A DNA stretch of 64,000 bases, taken from positions 186,001 to 250,000 of the forward strand of contig JBDWQJ010000006.1 of the NCBI GenBank assembly GCA_039986595.1, given 5' to 3'. Every line of letters begins with the position of its first letter. Positions within the stretch are counted from its first letter, which is position 1. The DNA is from Lentilitoribacter sp039986595. Its GTDB lineage: Bacteria; Pseudomonadota; Alphaproteobacteria; Rhizobiales; Rhizobiaceae. This document shows positions 1-9,184 of this stretch, piece by piece. The position numbers and the translations under genes are program-made. Below the pieces are notes generated by a model, which saw only the letters and a list, made by a program, of their open reading frames with translations, had not been told where the DNA came from and did no database searches.

Positions 1-649
1 GTGGTAAACGTTGGAACAATGCTGTTTCATCTGCATAGCCAATATTACAAAGGAAATTTGACTTAATCGTCGTATCTTTAAAGAATTCTTCATCGATAAT
101 TTTGTTAGAAAAACCAGACATTGCACCGATATCAAGACCAAGTGCGCGCGCAGCTATCATTAAATAACCGCCTTGTAATGTTGAATTTCGAAATGCGGTT
201 TCTTCAGAATATTCAGGCTTATCTTTAAACAGATGTCGTCGATCTTCATGCGGAAACAGCTTTGGCAGCTCTTTCCAAAACTCTGTATCAAAAGCAACAA
301 TCACAGTCAGCGGAGCACCCATCATTTTAGGTACATTTGCAGGCTTTAAAGATTTAGCGACCCGTTCTTTACCTTCAGGTGTCTTCACAAACACAAAACG
401 CGCCGGACAACCATTCATGCTCGTTGAACCCATTTTGACGATGTCATAAAGCTTGTGAATAACGTCATCTGCAATGGGTTTATCCGTCCAGGCGTAATGA
501 GACCGCGCACCGGATAATATCAAATCAATTGATGCTTCATCCAAATGATTGATTTTAGCTTTCAAATCACGCGCATCTCGTTGCGCTGCTTCTCGCAACT
601 TTGACAGCTCTTCACCAGTGGGTGCACTATTTGGTGCATTCATATTCAT
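1..649 (-). CDS. Nitroreductase family, malonic semialdehyde reductase RutE-like (3' end cut by window edge)
   Basis: Open frame on the minus strand from an ATG at 649 to the window edge; about 216 codons are visible. AGGAAG lies about 9 nt upstream of this ATG; a second ATG follows two codons in. The family binds FMN and reduces small carbonyl or nitro compounds with NAD(P)H; RutE reduces malonic semialdehyde in pyrimidine breakdown. The RutE-like pattern SMNGCPARFVFV and the GAMSGF motif are visible, after an N-terminal extension of about 30 residues compared with E. coli RutE. Only about the last 20 residues should be missing. No other rut gene is in the window, so the pyrimidine role is an inference from family resemblance. 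Confidence 0.8.
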   Translation of the reverse strand, partial: MNMNAPNSAPTGEELSKLREAAQRDARDLKAKINHLDEASIDLILSGARSHYAWTDKPIADDVIHKLYDIVKMGSTSMNGCPARFVFVKTPEGKERVAKSLKPANVPKMMGAPLTVIVAFDTEFWKELPKLFPHEDRRHLFKDKPEYSEETAFRNSTLQGGYLMIAARALGLDIGAMSGFSNKIIDEEFFKDTTIKSNFLCNIGYADETALFQRLP

Positions 650-750
650 TCAACACTTCCTGAACTTTATGGAATCTATCTTCCAAACTTCTCTTTTTCA
701 AAAATACCCACATTTATACCCATTCGTCAATAAATATCGATATTTTTTAT

Positions 751-778
751 TTGACCCAAATTTATTATAAAGTATGGT
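751..778 (+). promoter_or_regulatory. Candidate sigma-70 promoter of the YciI-like gene
   Basis: TTGACC at 751-756 and TATGGT at 773-778 are separated by 16 bp, 29 bp before the start codon of the downstream gene, in an AT-rich divergent spacer. This fits a housekeeping promoter, but the -10 box is imperfect. Not tested. Confidence 0.4.
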
Positions 779-807
779 TTTGTAAAGAATGTGGAGGAAA
801 TTAAAAA

Positions 808-1200
808 ATGCCAAGCTGGAAAGACTATCGTCAAACATCACAGGAACGCGGTTCTCTTGCGTTTGAACTATATATCGTAGAATCAACGCCTGCGATGCCA
901 CCTGAACAAATGTTGGCGATCTTGCCGGAACATTTAGCCTATCAGGGCGAAATGGAAGCACAAGGCAAGCTATTCCTAGCAGGCCCACTTTCAGATGCTA
1001 CGGGAGAACAAATGAGTGGCGGCGGAATGATCGTCTACAATGCATCCTCTCTCGAGGAAGCGACTGAGATTACTGAGAATGACCCAATGCACAAAAAGGG
1101 CGGCAGAACATTCACCATCCGCCGCTGGCTGGTCAACGAAGGATCATTCTCGCTAAACATCGGATTATCTGCACAGAGAGTAGTATTGGGGAAAAACTAA
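808..1200 (+). CDS. YciI-like (YCII domain) protein
   Basis: 130-residue protein with a good ribosome site (GGAGG about 12 nt before the ATG). The YCII fold is a small dimeric ferredoxin-like domain with a conserved His/Asp pair; HLAYQ near residue 44 and the DPM motif near residue 92 match it. The N-terminal 15 residues and a C-terminal tail of about 20 residues lie outside the domain. Function in this family is mostly unknown; some members are chlorohydrolases or sit with catabolic oxidoreductases. It is divergent from the nitroreductase gene, sharing the 158-bp spacer. Confidence 0.8.
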   Translation: MPSWKDYRQTSQERGSLAFELYIVESTPAMPPEQMLAILPEHLAYQGEMEAQGKLFLAGPLSDATGEQMSGGGMIVYNASSLEEATEITENDPMHKKGGRTFTIRRWLVNEGSFSLNIGLSAQRVVLGKN

Positions 1201-1221
1201 ATCGTTTCCAAATAAAACACA

Positions 1222-2865
1222 CTACCCTTCCGCACGTCTCCATTTTGTTTGCGGCGCCTCACCTGCTGCCAATAAAACGGGGTAAGCAACAGAGGTGAGA
1301 TGTGAATTTATCCGCTTGAGATCTCTTAAGACATCCAAATGCAAACTGCTGGTGGTGAGCGTATCTGTGTGACCTGAACCCAAACGCTGGAAGTGGGTTT
1401 CAATTGAATTGCGCTCCAACTCACTGACAACGGGTTTTGTCTGCACAAGCTGGCGTGCAAGATCCGCATCATCTGATATAAAGGTGTTTATTGCGAGTTC
1501 GAAATTGTTGGACACCGCTTCTAAAAGCTCTTCAATCTCAGCCCACCCTTCTTTTGAAAACTGTGAATGCTGTTTGATCTTTTTCGCGGCTAAACCCATC
1601 AACCCTGTATCAATGATATCACCGATATGTTCCATATTCGCTGTGAAACTTAACAGATCCATCGCCCGCTTGGTCTCATCTTCGGTGAGTTCTTTTTGCA
1701 AAATTTCAGCCGCATAAAGCTTGATGGCGTCATACAAGCGATCAACGTCATCATCCATCTCAGATATCGCTTTGCGTTTATCGTCACTATCGTACTTAAG
1801 AACAAGATTTACCCCACGCAACATCTCTTGCGTTTTATCAGCCATGAAAAGTGCCTCACGCTTTGCACACGCCAATGCTTCTCCGGTTGAGCTGAGTAAA
1901 TTCTCATCAAGATATTTGGGGCCAATCTGAGCGTTATCCACTTGGTCATCAGGCAAAATGCGATCTGCACTGGCAAGAAAAATCCGCGCCGTTAAAAGTC
2001 CAACGAATGCAACAGCAACATTTAGAACAATATGCACGCCGATTGGTATCATATTTGTGGGGATGTATCGGCTCAATTGTTCGATCAAGAGTTCGACACA
2101 AAAATAAGTGATCATCACACCAATCGCTCTGATCATAAGATTTGCTGTGACCGGAATACGAGCATTTTTTGATGACTGCCAATTGGCAACAACAGGCAAT
2201 AATCCGCTACCGATATTTGCGCCGAGTACCAAATATATCCCAGCCTCAACATCAAAAGAACCTGCTGCGACAAGACCAACGGTGAGCAAAACAATGGCAA
2301 GACTTGAATGCGCCAAATAAGTCATCATCAGACCAATCATCACAAACAATCCAGCATGTGATGATAAAATATCAAGGATTGCGACAAACTCTGCATGGCT
2401 CGTTAAAACCTTTGCGCTTCCAGCTATCAAGGAGAGAGACAATAAGATTAGCCCTAAACCGATAAAGGCCCGCGATATACCGCGCACTTTGCTGCTTTGA
2501 TTGGATAAAAATCCAGACACCCCAATTATAAGTAATATTGGCACAAGTTCTGTGATTTTTTGAGATGCTACCAAAACAGCCAATGCTGTTCCCACATCAG
2601 CACCAAGCATGATTAAAAACGCAGTTGCTGTGGCCATAACATTTTGCGCAGAAAAAGATGCCGCAATCATCGCCGTTGCCGTGCTACTTTGCAACGCAAC
2701 GGCGACAAGCAATCCTGATATAAAAGGAGCAATCAATTTGCCCTCAGCGCGTCTCGCCCAACGCTTAAGTACAGGGCCATAGGAACGCATCACACCAGTG
2801 CGAACCATACGTAGCCCCCATAAAAGAAGCGCAACAGAGCCTAAAATATTAATTAATGTCGCCAA
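1222..2865 (-). CDS. Na+/phosphate cotransporter family protein (NptA/PNaS type) with C-terminal PhoU-like domain
   Basis: 547 residues. The N-terminal half (about 1-310) is a polytopic membrane domain with the two inverted repeats typical of Na/Pi cotransporters: QSSTATAMI near residue 59 and the related AHSSLAIVLL near residue 185. The C-terminal part (about 330-535) is helical and PhoU-like. The family moves inorganic phosphate with sodium across the inner membrane. The gene converges with the YciI-like gene (21-bp gap) and lies upstream of nothing obvious, but it is next to a glycerophosphodiester/G3P uptake operon, so the neighbourhood has a phosphorus theme. Transport direction and substrate are not shown by the sequence. 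Confidence 0.87.
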   Translation of the reverse strand: MATLINILGSVALLLWGLRMVRTGVMRSYGPVLKRWARRAEGKLIAPFISGLLVAVALQSSTATAMIAASFSAQNVMATATAFLIMLGADVGTALAVLVASQKITELVPILLIIGVSGFLSNQSSKVRGISRAFIGLGLILLSLSLIAGSAKVLTSHAEFVAILDILSSHAGLFVMIGLMMTYLAHSSLAIVLLTVGLVAAGSFDVEAGIYLVLGANIGSGLLPVVANWQSSKNARIPVTANLMIRAIGVMITYFCVELLIEQLSRYIPTNMIPIGVHIVLNVAVAFVGLLTARIFLASADRILPDDQVDNAQIGPKYLDENLLSSTGEALACAKREALFMADKTQEMLRGVNLVLKYDSDDKRKAISEMDDDVDRLYDAIKLYAAEILQKELTEDETKRAMDLLSFTANMEHIGDIIDTGLMGLAAKKIKQHSQFSKEGWAEIEELLEAVSNNFELAINTFISDDADLARQLVQTKPVVSELERNSIETHFQRLGSGHTDTLTTSSLHLDVLRDLKRINSHLTSVAYPVLLAAGEAPQTKWRRAEG

Positions 2866-2945
2866 TGAAACATGCTTTCGTTCAAAGTTTTCAAAATTGA
2901 TAAGTGGGTTTTACCCAAATGCGACCAGATTGTTTTTTAAAGCAT

Positions 2946-3878
2946 TCACACGCTCGAAAGAAGCGCCTTCGTTCGCGCAGGAAAGTCAGTAATAATGCCA
3001 TCCACGCCATAATCTAGCATCCTTAAAATGTCTGGCTCTTCGTTCACCGTCCACACATTTACGATCAAACCAAGTTGTTGTGCTGACGTCACATGATCTT
3101 TTGAAATATCTTCAAAAAACGGGGCCCAAATCTGACCGCCAAGTTTCTTAATAATGGAGGGTAATAAAGTATCAACACCGGACCAATCCGCACCAGCCAT
3201 CCAAGGAGAATTTGAATAAATATTTGGCTGCATAGGTGGATTAGGTCGATCAAAATAACTCAAAAAACCAAGCGTAATTTGATCATCTAAACGGCGACAT
3301 TCTGTCAACACCCGCCAATCAAAGGACGATATGATCGCGTGCTCACTCACATGATATTTCTCTAATGCATCGATAACCGTTTTTGCCAAACCGGAAGGGC
3401 TATCACCAAGGTCGGATCGATTTGCATAAGACTTGATTTCAATATTGGCAACAAATTCCGGTTGTCCACTCAACCATTCACAAAATGTTTCCAAAGTAGG
3501 AACGGTTACATCATCCAACACAACTTGGTCAGGAAACTTCTTTTGATAATCCGTACCAGGTTTGAGCGCACCTAAATCATAACGCACCAAATCAGAATAA
3601 GTGCTTTCTATTATTTTCGGCCCTGTTTTCTCAAGCCAATCACCATTGCGATCTTTGGCAAGATTAATAGATATTTCAGGATCATGATGCAGCACCGGCA
3701 CTGAATCTGCAGTATTTTGCACATCGATTTCAACGGCGAAAATACCATTTTCAACCAGATGCAGTATACTTGGCATCGTGTTTTCGGGTAGTTCACCACG
3801 CGCACCGCGATGCCCATAGATCAGAGGCTTTGCCTTTGATCCTTGTAGTTTTTCACGAAGAAATTGGGAATGGATCAT
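2946..3878 (-). CDS. ugpQ: Glycerophosphodiester phosphodiesterase (UgpQ type)
   Basis: 310-residue cytoplasmic GDPD-fold enzyme that hydrolyses glycerophosphodiesters to sn-glycerol-3-phosphate and an alcohol. The catalytic signature is present: GHRGARG with H23/R24, PENT, then VEIDV (acidic metal ligands) and the LHHDP histidines. There is no signal peptide, as expected for an enzyme acting after import. Its ATG overlaps the ugpC stop by 4 bases (ATGA), so it is translationally coupled as the last gene of the ugpBAEC-Q operon. Confidence 0.9.
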   Translation of the reverse strand: MIHSQFLREKLQGSKAKPLIYGHRGARGELPENTMPSILHLVENGIFAVEIDVQNTADSVPVLHHDPEISINLAKDRNGDWLEKTGPKIIESTYSDLVRYDLGALKPGTDYQKKFPDQVVLDDVTVPTLETFCEWLSGQPEFVANIEIKSYANRSDLGDSPSGLAKTVIDALEKYHVSEHAIISSFDWRVLTECRRLDDQITLGFLSYFDRPNPPMQPNIYSNSPWMAGADWSGVDTLLPSIIKKLGGQIWAPFFEDISKDHVTSAQQLGLIVNVWTVNEEPDILRMLDYGVDGIITDFPARTKALLSSV

Positions 3879-4921
3879 CCAATCCGCTTTCCTGTATCTG
3901 TGTTAAACATATGCACATATTCTGGTGCGATGGAGAGAGAAATCTCCTCACCCGCTTTAGAAATTTTGTGTACACCCGGCGCACTTGCAGTAAACGGCTC
4001 ATCACCCAATTTACCATGCAAAAGTGTATTGGCACCAAGCGGCTCTGATTGGAATACTTGCATGGTAAGCGCACCTTCAGGATCAATCACAACATGCTCC
4101 GGACGCAAACCAACCGATAAGGATCCATCTGGCGCATCTGTTTTACAAACCACAGAACTACCGACAGAAACTTTACCCGATTTCACCACACCAGGAACAA
4201 TGTTCATAGCAGGGCTTCCGATAAATTGAGCGGTGAATAATGTTTGCGGTTTTTCATACACGTCGAGCGGCGATCCAACTTGCTCGGCGATACCTGCATT
4301 CATCACAATCATGCGATCTGCCATCGTCATAGCTTCAACCTGATCGTGCGTGACGTATAACGACGTAATCCCTAAATTTGCCTGAAGCTGCTTGATCTCA
4401 AGACGCATCTGCACGCGTAGCTTTGCATCAAGATTAGAGAGCGGTTCATCAAACAAAAATACCGCTGGTTCACGCACAATTGCACGCCCCATAGCAACAC
4501 GTTGACGTTGCCCACCTGAAAGCTCTTTGGGTTTGCGATCCAAATATGGTTCAAGCTGCAAAAGTTTGGCAGCTTCTTGAACTTTTTGCTCAATTTCATC
4601 CGCAGATACTTTCGCAATTTTCAAGCTATACGCCATATTCTGGCGCACAGACATATGCGGATAAAGTGCATAATTTTGGAAAACCATAGCGATATCACGG
4701 TCCATGGGTTCTTTTTCATTCACCCTGCCACCATCGATTTGAATTTCACCTTCACTGATGGTTTCAAGACCTGCAACCATTCGCAAAAGCGTTGATTTAC
4801 CGCAGCCAGAGGGTCCAACGATTACGATGAATTCGCCATCTTGGATATCAACGCTCACACCATGAATAACTTCAGTTGAACCATAGCGTTTTTTAATGTC
4901 TTTTAGACTTACAGTTGCCAT
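3875..4921 (-). CDS. ugpC: sn-glycerol-3-phosphate ABC transporter, ATP-binding protein
   Basis: 348-residue CUT1-type ATPase. Walker A is GPSGCGKST at 36-44, the signature LSGGQ at 134-138, Walker B ends in D158/E159, and the H-loop is in the YVTHDQ segment. A MalK-like regulatory OB domain fills residues from about 240 to the end. It powers import of G3P or glycerophosphodiesters. The gene starts immediately after the ugpE stop and overlaps ugpQ by 4 bases. CUT1 ATPases look alike; the Ugp assignment rests on the linked UgpA/B/E homologues and the phosphodiesterase. Confidence 0.9.
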   Translation of the reverse strand: MATVSLKDIKKRYGSTEVIHGVSVDIQDGEFIVIVGPSGCGKSTLLRMVAGLETISEGEIQIDGGRVNEKEPMDRDIAMVFQNYALYPHMSVRQNMAYSLKIAKVSADEIEQKVQEAAKLLQLEPYLDRKPKELSGGQRQRVAMGRAIVREPAVFLFDEPLSNLDAKLRVQMRLEIKQLQANLGITSLYVTHDQVEAMTMADRMIVMNAGIAEQVGSPLDVYEKPQTLFTAQFIGSPAMNIVPGVVKSGKVSVGSSVVCKTDAPDGSLSVGLRPEHVVIDPEGALTMQVFQSEPLGANTLLHGKLGDEPFTASAPGVHKISKAGEEISLSIAPEYVHMFNTDTGKRIG

Positions 4922-5791
4922 TTATTTCTCACTATCTACTAGTCCGCTGATGAATAATTTCTGCATAGAAATCACCACAACAACTGGAGGGATCATTGCC
5001 AAGATGGAAGTTGCCATAATGACCGGCCAATCAGCCGTATCATCACCAGAAGGGAACATTTGTTTGATACCCATCACAATGGTGTTCATGTCCGGTTCTG
5101 TTGTGATCAACAAAGGCCACAAATATTGGTTCCAACCATAGATGAACAAAATCACAAAGAGCGCTGCAATATTGGTGCGGCTCATGGGTATGATAATATC
5201 GATGAAAAAGCGCATTGGGCGCGCACCATCGACGCGAGCAGCTTCAGCTAATTCATCCGGAATTGTCATAAAGAATTGACGGAACAAGAACGTCGCTGTC
5301 GCCGATGCAATTAACGGGAAAATCAGCCCTGAATAGCTGTTGAGCATTCCAAACCCGGCGACCACTTCGTAAGTGGGTACGATACGCACTTCAACGGGAA
5401 GCATCAATGTAATGAAGATCATCCAGAAAAATGTCGTACGGCCAGGGAATTTGAAATACACGATGGCAAACGCTGACAAAAGCGAGATGATAATTTTACC
5501 AACGGCAATGCCAATCGCCATCACAAGCGAGTTAAACAACATTGTTGCAACAGGCACATTGACGCCTGAAAACAACGCACGTGTGTAGTTCTCAATGAAA
5601 TGATCACCGGGCAGCAGCGGCATTGGCGGTTTTACAATCTCAGGCTGGGTTACGGTAGATGCAACAAAAGCCAGCCAGATTGGAAAGAAGACAATCAAAA
5701 TACCAAAGATCATCAATGCGTGGGTAAGCCACAATGAGCTACCTCGATTTTCCACCATTCCAGGTGCAGGGTCTTTTACGATCTTACTCAT
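4922..5791 (-). CDS. ugpE: sn-glycerol-3-phosphate ABC transporter, permease UgpE
   Basis: 289 residues, six predicted membrane segments. The EAA loop that contacts the ATPase is visible as ELAEAARVDGARPMRFF near residues 176-192. It is one half of the inner-membrane channel with UgpA. It overlaps the ugpA stop by one base and abuts ugpC. Length and order match ugp operons of alphaproteobacteria. Confidence 0.9.
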   Translation of the reverse strand: MSKIVKDPAPGMVENRGSSLWLTHALMIFGILIVFFPIWLAFVASTVTQPEIVKPPMPLLPGDHFIENYTRALFSGVNVPVATMLFNSLVMAIGIAVGKIIISLLSAFAIVYFKFPGRTTFFWMIFITLMLPVEVRIVPTYEVVAGFGMLNSYSGLIFPLIASATATFLFRQFFMTIPDELAEAARVDGARPMRFFIDIIIPMSRTNIAALFVILFIYGWNQYLWPLLITTEPDMNTIVMGIKQMFPSGDDTADWPVIMATSILAMIPPVVVVISMQKLFISGLVDSEK

Positions 5792-6672
5792 TAGTAATGC
5801 ACCTTCTTCTCAACGAATTTAAATTGCAGAACAGTGAGCATACCAACGACAAACAACAAGATTACGGACTGTGCCGCAGATGAGCCCAAATCCTGACCGA
5901 CAAATCCGTCGGAGAATACTTTATAGACCAAAATCGTCGTCGATTGTTGCGGACCACCAGAGGTGATTGTGTGAATGACACCGAAGGTTTCAAAAAACGC
6001 ATAGACGATATTCACGACCAACAGGAAGAATGTTGTTGGTGATAATAACGGCAGCACGATTGTGTAAAAGCGGCGCCAAAATCTTGCACCATCAATTGCA
6101 GCGGCCTCAATCACAGAACGTGGCACAGCCTGCAAAGCAGCAAAGAAAAACAAGAAATTATAGCTTATTCGTCCCCAAGCTGATGCAACCACCACCAGCC
6201 CCATGGCCTCCTCGCCATTTAAAACATGGTTCCAGTCATAACCTAACTGACCTAGATACCAGGACACGATACCCACACGAGTATTAAACATAAACAACCA
6301 AAGAACACCCGCAATAGCCGGCGCAACTGCATAGGGCCAGATAAGCAATGTTCGATAGGTAGAGGCGCCCTTTATCAGGCGATCTGCCAATACGGCAAGA
6401 AACAGTGCCGGCACCATTGATACGATTGTTACAAGCGTAGAGAAAAGCGCCGTTGTACCAAACGCGGTGAGGTAATATTTATCTGAGAGTAAAAATTCAA
6501 AATTACCAAGCCCAACAAACTGGGATGATAGCCCGAAAGGATCGGGTATAAACATTGACTGCCATATAGCCTGTCCGGCTGGGTAGAAAAAGAATATTCC
6601 GGATATTAAAATCTGCGGAAACACCAGACATAAAGGCAACAACCAGCCGTTAAAACGAACACGTTTTTCCAT
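5791..6672 (-). CDS. ugpA: sn-glycerol-3-phosphate ABC transporter, permease UgpA
   Basis: 293 residues with six predicted transmembrane helices and an EAA motif (RSVIEAAAIDGARFWRRF) in the cytoplasmic loop near residue 190. It pairs with UgpE. It is separated from ugpB by a 70-bp spacer that holds a strong hairpin, which probably lowers permease expression relative to the binding protein. Confidence 0.9.
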   Translation of the reverse strand: MEKRVRFNGWLLPLCLVFPQILISGIFFFYPAGQAIWQSMFIPDPFGLSSQFVGLGNFEFLLSDKYYLTAFGTTALFSTLVTIVSMVPALFLAVLADRLIKGASTYRTLLIWPYAVAPAIAGVLWLFMFNTRVGIVSWYLGQLGYDWNHVLNGEEAMGLVVVASAWGRISYNFLFFFAALQAVPRSVIEAAAIDGARFWRRFYTIVLPLLSPTTFFLLVVNIVYAFFETFGVIHTITSGGPQQSTTILVYKVFSDGFVGQDLGSSAAQSVILLFVVGMLTVLQFKFVEKKVHY

Positions 6673-6693
6673 AAGCTTGATCCAATTTTATAG

Positions 6694-6728
6694 GGGCTGC
6701 CGGAAGATATGAATTCTTCCGACAACCC
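6694..6728 (-). terminator. Hairpin between ugpB and ugpA (mRNA stabiliser or attenuator)
   Basis: Arms 6694-6707 and 6715-6728 with a 7-nt loop. Read as minus-strand RNA all 14 positions pair, two of them as G:U; read from the plus strand these two become A/C mismatches, so the element belongs to the minus-strand transcript. It lies 14 nt past the ugpB stop. There is no clear T run, which favours 3'-end stabilisation or partial attenuation over full termination. Confidence 0.7.
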
Positions 6729-6742
6729 TATGCTTGGGAGTT

Positions 6743-8056
6743 TTAGCGGTTTGCTTGCTCAAAGCGACGTAGCAGTGGATTGCCACGCTCAACAGCGCTA
6801 TCAAGCGCTTCTTGCGCAGTTTTGTCACCTGACCAAACAGCTTCTAGCTCTTCATCGATAATGCCACGGATCTGATCAAATGAACCAAGTCGCAAACCTT
6901 TTGAGTTTGCTGTCGGCTCTTTTGCTGTCATCTGAATAACGGCAATATCAGTTCCTGGATTATCATTATAAAATCCATCAGCTTTTGTTTTGTCACCAGC
7001 AGCTGATGTAATCGGAAGATAACCAGTATCCTGGTGCCATTTGGCTTGGATATCAGTTGAAGACAAGAAGTTTAGGAATGCAGCTGTTGCTTTATACTCT
7101 TCCGCGTCATGTCCTTCCATCACCCACAAAGATGCGCCGCCAATAATTGTGTTTTGCGGAGCGCCAGATGCTTCTGACCAATATGGCAGTGGACGAACTT
7201 CAAATTCAAACTCTGCTTCATTTTTAATACCAGCATAACCAGCTGAACTCTCAGTAAACAGTGCACATTCACCAGCACGGAAGTTGGCACCACCTTCATT
7301 GCGGCGACCAGCGTAGAAGAACTTACCTTCTTTTGCCCAATCACCCATTGCTTGGATATGCTTAACTTGTAATGGGCTGTTAAATGCTAGCTCTGTATCA
7401 AGCGCTGCAAAACCATTGTCTTGTGTTGCAAATGGAGTGTTGTGATATGCAGAGAAGTTTTCCAAATGGATCCAGCTCTGCCAAGCTGTTGTTAGCGGGC
7501 ACTCATTACCAGACGCTTTAAGTGTATCCAGAACTTCGCCAACCTTATCCCATGTCGAAAGATCAACATCCCCAGCAATACCTGCTTCTTTAAGAGCATC
7601 TTTGTTGACCCAAAGAACAGGAGTTGATGAGTTAAATGGCAATGAAAGCATTTGACCATCAGTTGATGTGTAATAACCTTTAACAGAACCGATAAAAGCA
7701 TCCTGATCAAAGGTAGCACCAGCTTCGCTCATTACCTGATGAACAGGTTTAACAGCGCCTTTAGCGCTCATCATTGTTGCTGTACCTACCTCAAACACCA
7801 TCAAAATGTTTGGTTGCTCGCCGGCACGGAATGCTGCAATACCAGCATTGAGTGTTTCAGAGTAGTTGCCCTTGTGTGACGCCACGACTTTATAATCGCT
7901 TTGACTGCTATTGAACGTTTCAACTTGCTCAGCAACTAGATCACCAAGACGACCAGTAAACGCATGCCAGAATTGAATTTCTGCCTGTGCCACTGCCAAA
8001 GTTGGCGTTAGCGCAGTTGAACATAGAGCGACGGCGCCCAGTACTAAATTCTTCAT
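6743..8056 (-). CDS. ugpB: sn-glycerol-3-phosphate ABC transporter, periplasmic binding protein
   Basis: Start chosen at the ATG at 8056, which has GGGAGGA just upstream and begins a clean signal peptide (MKNLVLGAVALCSTALTPTL, cleavage near AVAQA-EI). The frame remains open upstream to 8245, but that part lacks secretion character. This gives 437 residues, the usual UgpB length. EIQFWHAFTGRLGD at the mature N-terminus and the C-terminal LRRFEQANR tail match the family. It captures G3P or glycerophosphodiesters in the periplasm. It is the first gene of the operon, divergent from a LysR regulator. Confidence 0.9.
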   Translation of the reverse strand: MKNLVLGAVALCSTALTPTLAVAQAEIQFWHAFTGRLGDLVAEQVETFNSSQSDYKVVASHKGNYSETLNAGIAAFRAGEQPNILMVFEVGTATMMSAKGAVKPVHQVMSEAGATFDQDAFIGSVKGYYTSTDGQMLSLPFNSSTPVLWVNKDALKEAGIAGDVDLSTWDKVGEVLDTLKASGNECPLTTAWQSWIHLENFSAYHNTPFATQDNGFAALDTELAFNSPLQVKHIQAMGDWAKEGKFFYAGRRNEGGANFRAGECALFTESSAGYAGIKNEAEFEFEVRPLPYWSEASGAPQNTIIGGASLWVMEGHDAEEYKATAAFLNFLSSTDIQAKWHQDTGYLPITSAAGDKTKADGFYNDNPGTDIAVIQMTAKEPTANSKGLRLGSFDQIRGIIDEELEAVWSGDKTAQEALDSAVERGNPLLRRFEQANR

Positions 8057-8169
8057 AGGTATCCTCCCAGATATAAGTTTTTCTCGAAATAAAACGCCAA
8101 AATGCGATATCGATACGTGACCATAGTTCAGAAAAATATATAATTCAAGAGTGTTTTTATTGCATTTTA

Positions 8170-8186
8170 TATAACATGATGTTATA
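8170..8186. promoter_or_regulatory. Palindromic operator candidate between ugpB and the LysR gene
   Basis: TATAACATGATGTTATA is a perfect 17-bp palindrome (8-bp arms, one central base) inside the 176-bp divergent spacer, 46 bp before the LysR start. Its size and symmetry fit a LysR-type T-N11-A site serving both autoregulation and ugpB control. Binding is an inference. Confidence 0.5.
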
Positions 8187-8232
8187 AAACTGTCACAATT
8201 AGGCCTTAGCGGGCAGATTTGGGGAGGCAATT

Positions 8233-9138
8233 TTGGAAGGTCCAATCAGGATACGACAGCTGGAAGCTTTAAACGCGCTTGCAGACCACGGCAGCATGAC
8301 AAAAGCAGCGGATTCCTTAAAGATTTCGCAGCCAGCAGTTAGTCGATTACTCGCCGATCTTACCAAAGATCTCGGATTTAAACTATTCCATCGAAAAGAC
8401 GGGCGAATACATTTAACGCAAGAAGCGAGATTTTTGTTACCCGATATTCGTCGCGTTTTAGAATCTATGTCGTTCATCACAGAAGCTGGACGAAACCTTT
8501 CCAATCAAAAGGCCGGACATATCCGAATTGCCTGCCTTCCAGGATTTGCAACAAGCCACCTCCCCGCCATTATCGCAAAGTTCATGGCAGACCGTCCTGG
8601 CGTTACAATAACTGTCGAACCCGACCGTCCTGAACGGATATTAGAATGGATTGTCGGCGAGCAATTTGATTGCGGCATCACGGATGGATTTGATGGTCAC
8701 CCAGCAATTGAACACGAAACAATTTCCGTCAGATCTGTATGTATTTTCAAAGAAGGTCATCCATTAGGAAAGCGTGAGGTGATTACGCCGGAAGACATGC
8801 GAGACGAACCGATTATTCACACCAGACGGGACAGCTCATTTTTTGGTTCAATCGATGAAGCCTTTAATGCAGCTGGCGTACCGCTAAAACCGCATATTGA
8901 AATTCGGCAGTTTACTGCTGCTTGTGAGCTGGTTAAAAACGGTGCAGGCCTATCCATTGTTAGCGAGCTGGATGCACGAAGCTACACTGATCAAGGCGTC
9001 GATTTTAGACCCTTTGAACCGGGCATTCCGCATAAATTATCGCTTGTAAGACCGATCCATCGACATCCTTCAAAACTCACATTGGAATTTATGTCCATGT
9101 TTGAGGAAAGTCTAAAAAACTTGCGAATGGACGCCTAA
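8233..9138 (+). CDS. LysR-family transcriptional regulator, probable regulator of ugp operon
   Basis: 301 residues. A TTG start at 8233 is chosen because GGGGAGG stands 5 nt upstream and no ATG gives a complete helix-turn-helix. The N-terminal winged HTH covers residues about 4-62 (LEALNALADHGSMTKAADSL, then ISQPAVSRLLADL), and the effector-binding domain runs from about 90 to the end. It is transcribed away from ugpB, the classical arrangement for LysR control of the neighbour. Ugp operons are more usually PhoB controlled, so this regulator is unusual. The effector is unknown. Confidence 0.85.
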   Translation: MEGPIRIRQLEALNALADHGSMTKAADSLKISQPAVSRLLADLTKDLGFKLFHRKDGRIHLTQEARFLLPDIRRVLESMSFITEAGRNLSNQKAGHIRIACLPGFATSHLPAIIAKFMADRPGVTITVEPDRPERILEWIVGEQFDCGITDGFDGHPAIEHETISVRSVCIFKEGHPLGKREVITPEDMRDEPIIHTRRDSSFFGSIDEAFNAAGVPLKPHIEIRQFTAACELVKNGAGLSIVSELDARSYTDQGVDFRPFEPGIPHKLSLVRPIHRHPSKLTLEFMSMFEESLKNLRMDA

Positions 9139-9184
9139 GACAACACATTTACCAACTAGGAGTTTCAGCTCGCTATAGCAAGAT

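Noticed and set aside
1409..1717. 102-codon plus-strand frame inside the Na/Pi cotransporter gene
   Set aside because: Serine-rich antisense frame without domain or start signal.
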